DNA from: Castanea sativa
Taxonomy: Eukaryota > Streptophyta > Magnoliopsida > Fagales > Fagaceae
DNA: 64,000 bases
Reading direction: 5' to 3'
NCBI RefSeq assembly: GCF_040712315.1
Contig: NC_134015.1
Location: forward strand, 55,343,464 to 55,407,463
Shown: one piece after another, positions 11,604 to 23,849 of the stretch
Position numbering within the stretch: the first letter of the stretch is position 1
Layout: each line of letters opens with the position of its first letter
The notes under the pieces: generated by a model
The model's input: the letters and a program-made list of their open reading frames with translations, nothing else
Told to the model about the DNA's origin: nothing
The model's database searches: none
Position numbers and translations under genes: made by a program

Positions 11604-12909
11604 CCCCGTAGTCATTTTCAAGCATCATGTTGTCAGGCTTTGCTTAGTGCGAGTGATGGGTTGGTTCGTGGGCTGTATTTGATTGGACCATATATTTGGG
11701 CTATGAGGTTTAAGTTTGGGCCTTGGTTTGATTGGGCATTTTTTGTTTTTGTTTTTTTTTTTTTGGGTGATGTTTGTTCAGCTGGGTTCTGGTTGGGTGA
11801 GTTTGGAGGGGACTGTGTGAGGATGACCTTACGATTTGATAGCAATCAATTTAGTCCCTATATTTTGATAGTAATCAATTTGGTTATTATCATTTCAACT
11901 TGTAGTCAATTTTTTTTAGTGAGTTGACATGGATCAAATTGACTGCAATCAAAATATATTAACCAAATTGACAATAACCTCAAAACATTAGGGACAAAAT
12001 TATATTTTGGCCTTAAATTTAGTTGGAATCATCATCCCCTAATTTACTGTATCTAAGTAGTCTTGCCTAATAAATGAAGGTAGTGGCGGCTTGATGCATT
12101 TGAGGGCCTAAGGCGAAAATTGATTATGATGCAAAATTACTACTAATTAACATGAACTATGTAAAAATTAAATAAAAAAATTAAAAAAATTTAGAAATTT
12201 TATAGATAGAAAAAATTTGACAAAATTTTTCATAGACAAAAAATTTGACAAAATTTTTCATACTTGTTGATGTGGTAGATTGATAGTGGTAAGTAAAAGA
12301 GTAGTGTTAGTGGTAGACTTAGATGAAACTAGTAAAAGTTTGCTAACTCAACTCTTATTATTATTCTAATTTTTTTAGAAGTGCAACATTCAAAATATTT
12401 TTTTACAACAAATCATAGGTTTTAAGTTACTTTTTGTTTTCTATTTGAAAATATTACTATAATAATTTGTTTGCCATTAATAACATGCTGTAACAATTCG
12501 CTACTTAGCATTAGTTGTAAAAGTGTTGCGAAAAATATTGTGGATGTTGCATTTTTCTCTCTTTTTTTATTTGTTTTTCATCTGATAAAAAAAATTATTT
12601 TATTTATTGATTATAAATAATCCTATTGGTCAAAATTTGGGAGGCCTTTTTTTACTTAGGGTTTTTAAGTGACCGCATCTCTTGCTCTCCCATTCAGCCC
12701 ACCCTGAATGAAGGAGCTGTTTTTCCCCTAATAAATAAAAACAGCTTTTTATACACGAAGCCAACATGTTCTCTCCTCTCTTCTTCTCCACTTATAACTT
12801 GTCATTTGTCAAAAACAAGCAAAAGCAACAATGAACAAGCAAAGAAAGAACTTAAATTTCACCATGATCATATAGACTGCAAATATAAGAACATGAATCT
12901 GAATTTTTG

Positions 12910-13327
12910 GGCCAAAATGGGCTTTTATTCCTCTCTCACAAGCTTTTCAGTAAAATGTTCCATATCTAAAACTAATTAGAAAAATGCTCCTGTTTTGAAA
13001 CTCGATTTTCTAAAAATTGAGTTTCAAATGTAAAACTAGATTTTTGGAACATCGAGTTATAGCGAACGTGGACTTAGTTTTTTTTTTTTTTTTGGAACAC
13101 GAGTTCCTTGAACTCGAGTACTTCACATGGAACTCGAGTTTTAGCATTTTTTTTTTATTTTAAATTTTCAGTTCACTATAACTTGATTGTCCAAAAATTG
13201 AGTTTTAAATTGAAACTCGATTTTTAGAAAATCGAGTTTCAAAACAAGAGCATTTCCCTAAATAGTTTCAGATATAGGGCATTTTGTTGAAAAGTTTTGG
13301 CGAATGGGCAATTGCCCATTTTCTGCC
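12910..13327. mobile_element. 418-bp fold-back MITE, Mutator-like
   Basis: The two arms are inverted repeats. The left arm starts GGCCAAAATGGGC; the right arm, reverse-complemented, starts GGCAGAAAATGGGC. Both continue through a TATCTRAAACTA segment and GTTTTGAAACTCGATTTTC for over 100 bp. The centre holds AACTCGAG-type palindromes. Flanking 9-mers GAATTTTTG (12901-12909) and GACATTTTG (13328-13336) look like a 9-bp target duplication with two mismatches. The paralogous block at 28252-28260 has a single GAATCTTTG at the same place, an empty site. A 9-bp duplication plus long terminal inverted repeats indicates a Mutator-type non-autonomous element. It contains no coding sequence. Confidence 0.75.
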
Positions 13328-16300
13328 GACATTTTGTTCTCATTTTCACTTTAAAGTTCCCATCATCTGCAAGTCATGGTGAAACAATTTAATTTTTCTT
13401 TATTGGTGTGTTAAAAAAAAAATTAAAAATTATCAAATAGCTTAATGTATGTGTAAACACAAAATTTCAAGTTTTATGAGCTGGTTTGGATGAGACGTGC
13501 TTTGTGAGGAGGTGGCTTGTAATGAATTATGAATATAATTGTCTTGTTTAAATACATATCAGAAATTAATTTGGTACCCTACGTGACATTAAAGGAAATG
13601 CAAGATTTCAGAGTGGGAGAATAAGAACTAAACTTAGATGTTTTCAATTTTGTGGATTAAGATATTTGGAAATTGTGAATTTTATGACAACCATAATTCT
13701 AACACTTTTCATCACATGTGAGCTTAAACTCCCCCTTAATAAATGGAGTTGAATGTGGAATTTTAAAATTATAAATGAGAATGATTGAACTCAAAACCTA
13801 TTTTCTTTGATACCATGATAAGTTATATTTAACCACTTAACCATAATTTTAACAAAACCACATTATAAGATTCTTTTGTTTCTATTTTTTTTTCTTTCAT
13901 TTTTCGTGTATTTGGGAATATATTATATGTATAGTGTTTATGTTTATCAACAGATATAATTTTTATTTTTAGTAAAGTATATATTAAATTTGTGAAAAAA
14001 AACTAAAAATTAGCTTATTTTAACATATTTAAAAAAAAATTAAAAATTAGACTATTGGAATAAAAATTGAAAAAAAAAATCAAATAAGCAAGAGTGAAAC
14101 ACTCCTTAAAAAATGTAGATCTGATACCTGATGAGACTCGAACTGGTAAATTTGACACTCATTTCGGGTCGGTTGTGGCCCTTGTAGGTTATGATTTTTC
14201 CTATCCGAAGTGGTTAGATCGAGTCCGAGTTGGGCACAAACCCGACACAAATCGACCTGTGAATAGTCGTAGTGTGTTGAGGGAAGCATGCATTGATAGT
14301 AGTGTAGAGCAATCTTAGTAACAAAAGCAAAATTTTTGTTATAACTTGTTTTATAAGGTGAGATAAACTCTAATAATTATGCGTTCTTGTTATGAAATAT
14401 TAAAATCTATTATTATTCAGGAAAAAATAACAAAAAAAAATTGAATTTATCAACATAAATACATCATGTAGGACTGTCATGGTCATGGACTACCTTCACA
14501 AAGAAATTAATGTGCCTCCATCTCAATTGTCAACATCTCCCATGAAAAAAAAAAAAAAAAATCTGTTGTAGTTTTTAGAATAATTTGAACTTTCCTCGTA
14601 ATATATTACTCCTATTTATGTAAAGTTGAAACAACCTATTCATCTTTATCTTCATCTTCATCATAGTTGAAGGGTAGTGGCACAGACTTGAAAGCTCGGT
14701 ACTTGCCAACATTGTTCAAATGCTCATTCTCCAATCTGAGCAATTATGCTTAAAAATTTATGTTTATCACAAAAATCAAAGAACTTTTTGTACTAAAATG
14801 ACTTAATAAAATCTTTGTTACTTGAAGAAATTCCACGTGCCACGACGGATGATCTCTAGGCTAGCTACAATGGCTACCAAGGATCTTTGTATGTAAGAAA
14901 GACACTTTCAAACCCAATACAGTCTGCATCCATGCAAATCATAGCAACACATTCAACACCTGCATGGTCATGAAGTTAAAATTAGTAGTGTTACTGTGTT
15001 AGATGTTGATAAAAGCTAAGAAACCAGCACATGGAGTCATGGACACTGACGCAGACACGAGACAGGTGGGGTTGAGATGGTTAATGATTAACATATATCC
15101 TTGAGCATATTTTATGTTTATTTTAAGTTTTAAAAAAAAGGAAATAAATAACATCTATCAAAAGCCATGTGGATGCTATAGTTATTTTTTCTCTTACCAT
15201 TGCTCCAAAATATACACTTTTATGAGGGACTAATAGCTTGTCTCTCAACCAGCGGTTCTTAGATCAATGTTGAAGAAGCCCCCAATCTATAACAAGGTCC
15301 CAGTATGTAGCAACAATTGCTGCAATGGTTGAGAAAATCCCGGCTAATGTTTTCCAACCCATTCCCTTATCAAGAATATAAGCAGTCCTCAAGATAACAG
15401 CCATAATAGTTAGAAAATATTTAATGCCATTATATCCTTGCATAGGATCTCTCTCTTCATACAGGCGCCTGAGACACTAAAAGCGATAAGGGAATTAAGC
15501 ATGTCCATCAAGCAATTATCATTCAACTTGTAGCAGCATAAGAAGAAGAGCAATATTTGAGACACAAAAGGCTTTTATAAAACTTTTCAAAACTCTCATA
15601 AATAGTTAGATGTCAAGTTAAAATTGGTGTAACATCACTTTTACATTATTTTACCGTTGACACCACTTTTAGCATACACCAATTACAACATGATACCATA
15701 AATATAATGATTGTGCCTTATTTCTTTTTTTATCCCTAAACTTATTAAGTCAAAGAAATGTCTTGGTACCTGAAGGAATCGAGACTAGTATGGAATTACT
15801 GCAACAATGAAAAGGAAACTTTTGTATACTTTGCTTTCTTCACACCTGTTCTTTCTGTGGTGGAAGTCGCCCCAAACATAGTAACAAATGTAGAACTCAA
15901 AACTTCTCAAGGCTTGCACCTGCAACAAAAATTAGAATAAAATGATCAATGAATATGATTGGCGATACATTAATGAGTAAATGATTTTTTTGTGTGTTTC
16001 AAAAGTTGACACATCAATTTATAACTCAGTAGCTTTATATAGTAAAATGTGTAGTAGTTATAGTATCATTCTTGCCCAATTGATAAACAACATGAACCAA
16101 TTTACGAACCTGGCTAGTGAACTGATCTGCCAAGAAGAAATCTGGGAGTGTCACCTGCAATAGAAAGAAATTCACAAATGTTCATACTTCATACACAAGC
16201 ACCCCAGTTTTACTTACTAATCTTATGCATTATGAGTTCTTGACCAATATTTACCTTGTACAAAGGAGCACAGATACAGTGAAAGAGACATGTAAGGAAG

Positions 16301-17496
16301 AAGAAACAATTTGAGCAATACATGATGTTAAATGGGCAGAATAATATGATGAACATAAGCTGCAGAGAAAGACAGGATTAGGTTCCACCTATATATTCAG
16401 AGGTTAAATGTGGAAATCATCAATTAAGTTTAATAATCTTACAAAAACCAAGTTCAGAGGCAGAAGTTCGGTGAATGTTCCATAATCTTTTGTTTTTTGA
16501 TCCATCTCCATGTCAAGGTCTAAGAGCACAGTGGCTAGTGCTAACACTACAAGACCAAAACCGAGGAGGAAAACTTTTTGATACCCCAACTCGGTTCCTT
16601 GCTTGAATCCAAATATGAAGGAATAATTGACCTGGTATCGCCTCCAGAAGTATATATTGGAAGCATACATAATCATGTGCAGAACTATAAATCCAAGCAA
16701 GCTGCAGGGAGTTCAACAAGCGAAACAAAAGAGTTATATATCCCCTTTGTTGGAAATGGAAGTCGTGTTCTTCTCATGAATCTGTTTTTATTCAGCTAAA
16801 AAAACTTAAACACTAGAAATTCTTGTTCGGTTATGTTAACATAATTATTAGCTTCAGCATTTTCTATTAGTTTATTAGTTTAAGCTTCTAGGACAAATGA
16901 TACTTTATTATGATACTAGAGTAGAAAATCCTAGAAATTCAGTTTAAGAAGAAATATACCTGTAAAGGGGAAACATGTTTTCCATGTACTTTGTTGCCTC
17001 TGGCTTATCTATGTTATTGCGTGCGCGAATAATTAAAATAAGGGCTAAAATCAGAGCTACTGTGCAGCCAGCAAAAAAACCTGAAGTTTTTGCAAAGACC
17101 AAATTCGAGAGAAAGAAATTGATATCAGAATTGGTCCCAAATCACTGTTAAGAAGTTTAATTCATCCTAATAAAAGATCTTACCAGTGGAAAATGTTGTC
17201 CTATGTCTTTCCCTCATTGCCTTGGGTCTTAAGATTTTCATGCCTTTGGTGCGGTTAGAATTAGAGAAATGTTTGATGAATGTAGCTTCAACCCTTTCCA
17301 TAAGTTTGGTAATCTGAAATGGTAAATGGAATATCAGATTAGAAGGAAAGCATTTGACATTAGCAACCCTTTTATAAGCAAAGCCTAAAGGTTAAGTAGT
17401 TTTGAGAATGAATGATCTGGTCTCCCCCTTCTTTCTTGCATTTCGCTAATGAATAGAGAAATTTTACCTCATCAGAGTTGCCAAGGGAGGAGTTAT

Positions 17497-17842
17497 TGGT
17501 GCGGACACGAGATATAGGCCCCCAATTATACACACATATGGGAGGAAGAACAAAAAGAAGACGGCCCAACCTGTGGCCTTATGGATGGAGCCTATTAGTT
17601 ATTGGGCTTGAGATTAAGCAAGCCCGAACATTTAATAATTAGGGTTTTGTGTTGTTAGGGTTTTATGTTGTAGTTATTTAAACACCTTTTTGATTATTGT
17701 AACACAGCTTTTTGGAGAATTATAAAAAAAATGTTTGCTTTCTTTTTACACTGGTGCCGACTCCAGTCCCTTAGGTGCTGACTCCTAGAGTTTGTCCTAC
17801 CATTTTTCTGCCCTATTATTATTTTGTGGTTGTCCTACGTCA
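17497..17842 (+). repeat. 5' LTR of the gypsy element
   Basis: 346 bp, starting TGGTGCGGACACGAG and ending CCTACGTCA. By eye it differs from the 3' LTR by three substitutions and one 2-bp indel, about 0.9% substitutions. This implies a young insertion. A TATTTAAACACC motif near 17677 may be its promoter TATA box (inference). Confidence 0.93.
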
Positions 17843-17846
17843 GTTT

Positions 17847-17859
17847 TGGTATCAGAGCC
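17847..17859 (+). promoter_or_regulatory. Primer-binding site (tRNA-iMet)
   Basis: TGGTATCAGAGCC begins four bases after the 5' LTR. It is the standard complement of the 3' end of plant initiator tRNA-Met used to prime minus-strand synthesis. Confidence 0.9.
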
Positions 17860-18560
17860 AGGTTTCCGATCCATTCAACACCACCGTAGCCAACCACATC
17901 AAAGCAAAGCCATCAAAAAACAAAAGAGAATGACAGTACCTTTCAAGTTTTTACCCCATGAGATTCTAAACAAGCCCAAGCCAGTCCCTGCCATCCGTGT
18001 ATTCCCCCAAGCCCCACATGAGTTTCTCACCCCCAAACCAACAGAGCAGCCAGCGGCGCCTCCCAAGCCGGTGACCACCATCCGTGCCCGCCTCTAATCT
18101 CAGAACCCACAGCCCACAAAAAAAAAAGAAAAAAAAAGAAAGAAGGAGAAGCAGAGACTCACGGACCCAGCACTACACCCATCACCGCGAAGCCCAGCCA
18201 CCATCGGCCGCCGCGAAGCCCAACCGTCACCAGCCACCAGCCGCCAGCCGCCAGCCACCGCGAAATCCAGCCCTTCACCCAACCGCGAAGCCCAACGTCA
18301 CAGCTGCGGAGGGCTGCGACCACCGCCGTGCCGGGCCGAGACGAACGGCCTCCGGCTCGGCGACTCCGGCCGCCGCCGCCTCCGTCGACGCTCCGGTAGA
18401 AGACTCACGTTTCTTCTTCCTCTTTTAGTTTACGTGGTTTCTTGTTTTTCTTTTCAGTATGTGGGTTGAGTTCAGTCTGTCGTTTTGAGTTATTTTAAAG
18501 ACTGTAGCACAGTGTAATTTATTTTGAAAAAAAAAAAAAAAAAAAGTACTGTTGCTGTGA

Positions 18561-18598
<38 letters not shown>

Positions 18599-19167
18599 AT
18601 TCTTTGTGTAAGCCCATTGAGGGTATAATTGTTCTCACAGGTTCCTCAGTCCAAGTCAATTCATTACTTGAAGAGCAGACCGTGGCTACCTAATGCATTA
18701 CGTGGAGCCACTGACTAGGGTACAATTCTGACTCTATTTTTTTTGGTGGATTCAATTTTATCTCATTAAACAATATTGTCTTTATGTTTTTTATGTGCAT
18801 ATCCCACCATACTCCATTATCCTATCCAATTTGTGCTCAGGTTAATCGCTTTACTGTTTGTGTCCTCTTTTAGTACCCACTCTAAAATCCCAAAAAAAAA
18901 AAAAAAAAAAAAAAAACCAATTTCTTTGATAAATCTTATTCTTTTTGTGGAGCTTCTTGGAATTTGATGTTTATTTGGGCTATCTCGTAATACTGTGAAC
19001 ACTGTCACTATTTGTCTGCATTTTCTTCCTTTGATTCATCGATCTAGTCTCTACATGCACTTTGCTTGACCTTTAAATTTATATTGAGAATTGATTACTT
19101 GAAATTTTGGGAATTTCAACTGCATTCATAAATATTGCGTTGCATGCATCTACGTAGTGGTCGTGTC
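17860..19167 (+). other. Long leader of the gypsy element with GC-rich insert
   Basis: 1.3 kb between primer-binding site and gag. About 18160-18400 is strikingly GC-rich (Ala/Pro/Arg-rich in translation) compared with the AT-rich surroundings. It is followed by two long poly-A runs (about 18527-18545 and 18562-18595) and another at 18892-18916. The open frames here (17792-18097, 18084-18428) show no recognised domain. The GC-rich part looks foreign to the element and may be captured host sequence. Confidence 0.55.
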
Positions 19168-20330
19168 ATGTCAAACCCTGAACATCAATCCACGTCCGAA
19201 TCTAGGCCCTCTTTAGAACAAACCATAGGAGACCTAGCTAAGAGTGTCCGTGATTTGCTGGATAGGGTAGAGCGAATTGAAACATCTCGAAGAGACCACT
19301 AACCATGAAGGAGATAACATGCATGGGCGAAATAATAATGGTCACTTTAATAGGGCTCCACACTTTGAACATGATCACTATAATCACTATGGTCCTAGGG
19401 ATTATGATGATAGGATGTCTAAGGAAAGGATAGAAGCACCCACCTTTGATGGCTGCCTAGATCCACAGGTTTTCAGCGATTGGTTACGTCAAATGGAGAA
19501 ATTCTTTGACTATTACCATTGGGTGAGAATAGGAAAGTGAGATATGCTAGAATGAAGTTAATTGGGAGAGCTGATCTTTTGCGGGAGGACCTTGAGGAAA
19601 CCATGGCGACGACGTGAGCCCCCATTATTGATTGGATGGAGATGAAGGACGCCTGCCGAGGAATTATCTTCCTCCAACTTATAGGAGCTCCCTCCTTGAG
19701 GAATGGGATCGCCTAAGACAAGGCAACGCTCTGTGACCGAATACATAGAGAAATTCAAGGAATTCCAGAGGCGAATTCGAATAGTTGAGGAAGAAGTTGT
19801 CACACTCAATAGGTTCAAGAAAGGTTTAAATGCTAACCTACTAGGCGAGATTATCACCCGAGGAGTCACCACCTTAAGAGAAGCCTATGACCTTGCTAGG
19901 AATTGTGAGTTAGCATCCAAATCTATCTTTTGGCGACGTTCGAGCTTCGAAGCATTCCTCCCAACCCTCACCCTTTTGGTAGCAAACCTAAACTTGCCTT
20001 ACCCCCAAAGGTCAACCCCGATAGCACCCCGATACAAAAAGAGGACAAGGGAAAAGGTGTGATCAATGAGCCCTCAAGATTAGGCTCTCGCCTCCAATGC
20101 TTCGAGATGCAATGGGATTGGGCATGTTGCGGCTAGATGTCCCTGCAGAACCCTTGTCATTCAAGAGGATGATGAAAAGGTAGAAGATGTTGAAGAGCTA
20201 GTGTATGACCCGAATGCGAAGAAGGCCAAGATGTTGAGGCCGAATGGGAAGATGATCCCAGTTACCTCGCGTGCATTAGAGCCATCTCTCCTCAGGTTGA
20301 TGATTCCAAGGCTGTTTTTGGTGTCCCTAG
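19168..20330 (+). pseudogene. gypsy gag remnant
   Basis: Begins at ATG 19168 (MSNPEHQSTSESRPSLEQTI) and moves frame near 19300. The second frame contains IEAPTFDGCLDPQVFSDWL and a KFFDYYHW segment, the conserved start of the plant retrotransposon gag domain. It shifts again near 19545-19700, where VTEYIEKFKEFQRRI and LNANLLGEI continue the gag domain. Remnants of the zinc-knuckle region are frameshifted around 20095-20155. Gag would form the virus-like particle; this copy cannot make it intact. Confidence 0.8.
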
Positions 20331-20331
20331 A

Positions 20332-21000
20332 GTGAATGTGGTGAGGTGTGCCTTGACAGAACAAAGGGAAACTGATGATTGGCGAAGAAGTGCCATCTTC
20401 CAGACTTACACTAAGTGTGGAGATAAAACGTGCAAGGTTATTATAGATAGTGGGAGTTGCATTAATGCGGTGTCCTCTAACGTTGTTTCCCGCCTAGGCT
20501 TGAAATTGATCCCACACCCTAACCCATATAAAGTTTCTTGGGTGGATACTTCCTCCATAGCCATAAAAGAAAGATGTGTTGTCCCACTTCAATTCCTCAC
20601 CTACAAGGCGGAAATATGGTGTGACGTAATTCCCATGGATGTAGGGCACATTATCCTAGGTAGACCTTGGCTTTATGATTTGGATGTCACCCTTCATGGG
20701 CGATCCAATTCTTGCTCATTTATGTTTGGAGGCAAGAAGATTGTGCTTAATCCTTTGAAACCCAAGCCAATCGACATGAGCAAGAAGCCGGAAGTACCGA
20801 AGGCGAAAGGTACGAACATCATAAGCCCAAAGGCATTTGAGAGGGTAGCGGTTCGGGAATCCATTGTGTTTGTCTTGGTTGCTAGGGAACTTCATGGAGA
20901 GACTTGTGAGGAGCAACCTGGAGAAGTAAGGTCCGTGCTCCAAGAATTTAAGGATGTATTCCACGAGGAACTCCCCCGATCAATTACCGCCCATGCGTGA
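20332..21000 (+). pseudogene. gypsy aspartic protease region and start of RT
   Basis: Open frame of 222 residues. The retropepsin active site is VIIDSGSCINAVSSNVV (D-S-G), followed by the second half with HIILGRPWLYDLDVTLHG, including the ILGRPWL motif typical of Ty3/gypsy proteases. It ends with VLQEFKDVFHEELP, the usual lead-in to reverse transcriptase, but a stop at 20998 cuts the polyprotein before the RT core. Confidence 0.85.
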
Positions 21001-22305
21001 CATCCAACACGCCATAGATTTTGTGCCGAGGAGCGACCACCCTAACTTGCCCCATTATAGGATGAGCCACTGCAGAACATGCCGAGTTGCAAAGACAAGT
21101 AGAAGAACTACTTAGGAAGGGTTTTGTTCGTGAGAGCATGAGCCCTTGTGCGGTCACAGTCTGCACTCTTAACTCCAAAGAAAGATGGGACTTGGAGGAT
21201 GTGTGTTGATAGTCGTGCCATCAACAAGATCAACTTGTGAAGTATCGTTTTCCTATCCCTCGATTGGATGACATGTTGGATATGATGGCTAGGAGCAACG
21301 ATCTTCTCCAAGATAGACTTGAAAAGTGGCTATCATCAAATTAGGGTTCGTCACAGTGATGAGTGGAAAATTGCCTTCAAGACAAAAGATGGTTTATATG
21401 AGTGGATGGTTATGCCTTTTGGATTGTCCAATGCTCCTAGTACCTTTATGAGAGTGATGACTCGAGTGCTCGAAGCCTTTTATGGGAAAATTCCTGGTTG
21501 TGTACTTTGATGATATCCTCGTTTATAGTAAGTCTAGGGAGCAACACTTAGACCACCTAACTCAAGTTTGCACAACCCTTAGGACGGAGAGTTTATATGG
21601 TACCCTCAAGAAGTGCTCTTTCTTTAAGGATAAAGTTGTCTTGCTAGGTTTCATAGTGTCATCTGAAGGAGTTTTAAGCGCCCCCAAAGTTCAAGCAATT
21701 ATGGATTGGCCCGAGCCCAAAACTATACATGAGGTTCGAAGCTTTCATGGGCTCGCTTCCTTTTATCGCCGATTCATCAAAGGATTTAGTACCATCATGT
21801 CTCCCATCACTGACTGCTTGAAACATGGGGAGTTTACTTGGACAAAGGCTGCTACTAAGACGCCCGAGGAGGTGAAACGAGAAGATGAGCGGGCACTGTC
21901 ATGCGTCTCCCTGATTTCACCAAACCTTTTGAAGTGGAATGTGATGCCTCAGGTATTGGCATAGGGGGAGTCCTTAGTCAAGAGTGTCACCCAATTGCCT
22001 ATTTCAGTGAAAAGTTGAATGATGCTAAGCAGAAGTACTCCACGTATGACAAAGAATTTTATGCCATTGTACGAGCTCTTTGGCATTGGCGTCATTACTT
22101 GTTGTCTCCAGAGTTTATTATCTACTGCGATCATGAAGCTTTGCGTTATCTCAATTCCCAAAAGAAGCTAAATTTTAGGCACGGTAGTTGGGTTGAATTT
22201 ACGCAACGCTACTACTTTGTGGTGAAACATAGAGCGGGAGTTGAGAATAAGGCTGCCGATGCACGCGAGTCGAAGAGTATCTTTGCTATCGGTCATGAGT
22301 GTTAA
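21001..22305 (+). pseudogene. gypsy reverse transcriptase and RNase H, frameshifted
   Basis: RT motifs run across several frames: the [18 protein letters not shown] segment and [16 protein letters not shown] (21319-21510), then [13 protein letters not shown] with the catalytic Asp pair (from 21482), then LGFIVSSEGV and the thumb. RNase H follows with VECDASGIGIGGVLSQ, IAYFSEKLN, YDKEFYAIVRALWHWRHYL and YCDHEALRYL (21901-22305). At least four frame changes separate these blocks, so no functional polyprotein is encoded. Confidence 0.85.
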
Positions 22306-23290
22306 GGTCAACGGGTTTGAACGACTTAAGGATGACTATCAATCATGCCAAGATTTTGGGGAGCTCTACACTAGCCTAAGTAATGCTTCACATCCGTCTT
22401 GGATGATTATACCCTTCAAGATGGTTACTTGTTCAAAGCCAACAAGTTGTGCATCCCTCGGTCGTCGATGAGAGATTTTCTAGTTTGGGAGATACATGCG
22501 AGGAGGCCTTGCGAGTCATTTTGGCCGAGATAAGACAATTGAGGAAGTGGAACGTCAATTCTATTGGCCTGGTCTTAAGAGGGGCGTTGCTAAGATAGTT
22601 GGTCGGTGTCGTACATGTCGACTAGCCAAACATCGCAAGCAAAACAACTTTGACATGCACGCCTTTACGTGCCGGATCGCCCGTGGCGGGGACGTGAGTA
22701 TGGACTTTGTGCTAGGTTTGCCCCGCACCTTTAGGAAGCATGATTCTATCCTAGTAGTTGTTGATCGCTTCTCTAAGATGGCTCATTTCCTACCATGTTC
22801 TAAGACTTCTGACGCTTCTAAAATTGCAAAGCTTTACTTTGATGAGATTGTCAAGCTTTATGGTCTCCCCAAAACCATAGTGTCAGATAGAGATGTTCGA
22901 TTCATGAGTTATTTTTGGAAGACCTTGTGGCATTTAGTAGGCACCAAATTGAAATTTTCCACGGCATTTCATCCTCGTTGATGGTCAAGCGGCGGGGTGG
23001 TTAATCGTAGCCTAGGAAACCTCCTTCGGTGTCTAGTGGGTGAAGCCAATCGGAATTGGGATTCAATTCTTCCTATAGCCCAACTTGCATATAATAGCTC
23101 TGTCAATAGGTCTATAGGCGTTAGTCCTTTTGAGGTTGTGCATGGATATACACCTAGGAAGCCACTTAGATCTTTTGCCCATGTCCCCACATGTATTAGG
23201 ATTTACGAATGTTCTTCCGGGAGGCATTCGCACGACATGTTCATGATTTGCATGCGAGATTCACACAAAAATTCAGGTAAGTAATTCTCG
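22306..23290 (+). pseudogene. gypsy integrase core, frameshifted
   Basis: The zinc-binding half is GLASHFGRDKTIEEVERQFY ending in CRTC. The catalytic core starts at DFVLGLPRTF, with VVDRFSKMAHFLPC and the second Asp in VSDRDVRF. The third acidic residue, normally the Glu just before VVNRSLGNLLRC, reads Gly here (about 22996), in addition to a stop at about 22979. The integrase is therefore inactive as encoded. Confidence 0.8.
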
Positions 23291-23556
23291 ATATAAAATT
23301 CATGCTGATACTCATCGGCGTCATGCGAGTTTCGAGGTAGGAGATTATGTCATGATTCGGATCCGACTGAACGGTTTCCCTGCAGGACCGTTAAAAAATT
23401 GCGAGCTCGTAGTGCCGGTCCGTTCAAGGTATTGAAACGAATGGGCCCAAATGCATATGTCATTGACCTCCCTCATGATTATGGTATTAGCTCCTCCTTT
23501 AATATTGAGGATCTAGTTGCTTATAAAGAAGCCCTACGGCTATTCTGATACTCCTT

Positions 23557-23849
23557 TTGATGAGCCTTTACCTAATCCTATTGATGCCCCTAATGCCTAC
23601 CCCTTTACCCTTAAATTTGCCCTATGCACATAAAGAATCTATTGATGCTATTTTAGATGAGCAAATTGTTTCTACCGAGGATGGAGGAGTTCATCGTTTC
23701 CTAGTTCGGTGGCGCGGGCGACCAGATTCCGATTGCACATGGATTACTAGAGATGAGCTACAGCGACTGGATCCTGACTTACTGGAGTACTATCAGAGCT
23801 CTTCAGCTTTCCACTCGACGGGGTCGAGTTCCTCTCACTCGGGGGGAGT
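23557..23849 (+). pseudogene. gypsy C-terminal chromodomain-like tail
   Basis: The frame reads ESIDAILDEQIVST, then RFLVRWRGRPDSDCTWI and LLEYY. This resembles the chromodomain-like end of plant chromovirus integrases, which guides insertion to particular chromatin. The frame runs on into the 3' LTR. Clade assignment beyond chromovirus is not attempted. Confidence 0.65.

Larger units (their letters stand above)
9690..14300. repeat. Intergenic block paralogous to 27430-28890 (copy 1 of 2)
   Basis: Scattered homologous segments occur in the same order and orientation in both blocks: GTAAGATCAATA...TTTGCTTGATGTGGA (9962 and about 27522), TAGAGATTAGTATTTTAACC (10100 and about 27652), AAACAGC...ACGAAGCCAACAT (12738 and about 28085), and CACTTTAAAGTTCCCATC (13348 and 28271). 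The block here is longer because of later insertions, including the MITE at 12910-13327 and about 550 bp near 12085-12670. No gene is seen apart from the kinase relic at 11477. Stretches 10300-11470 and 13340-14300 are AT-rich with nothing recognised. Confidence 0.7.

Noticed and set aside
11556..11927. 123-codon frame on + overlapping the kinase relic
   Set aside because: Different frame from the kinase similarity and includes T-run-encoded Phe/Val stretches; probably chance.
11820..12020. Imperfect inverted repeat around TTTAGTCCCTATATTTTGATA
   Set aside because: The arms match only in patches and I could not define ends or a target duplication.
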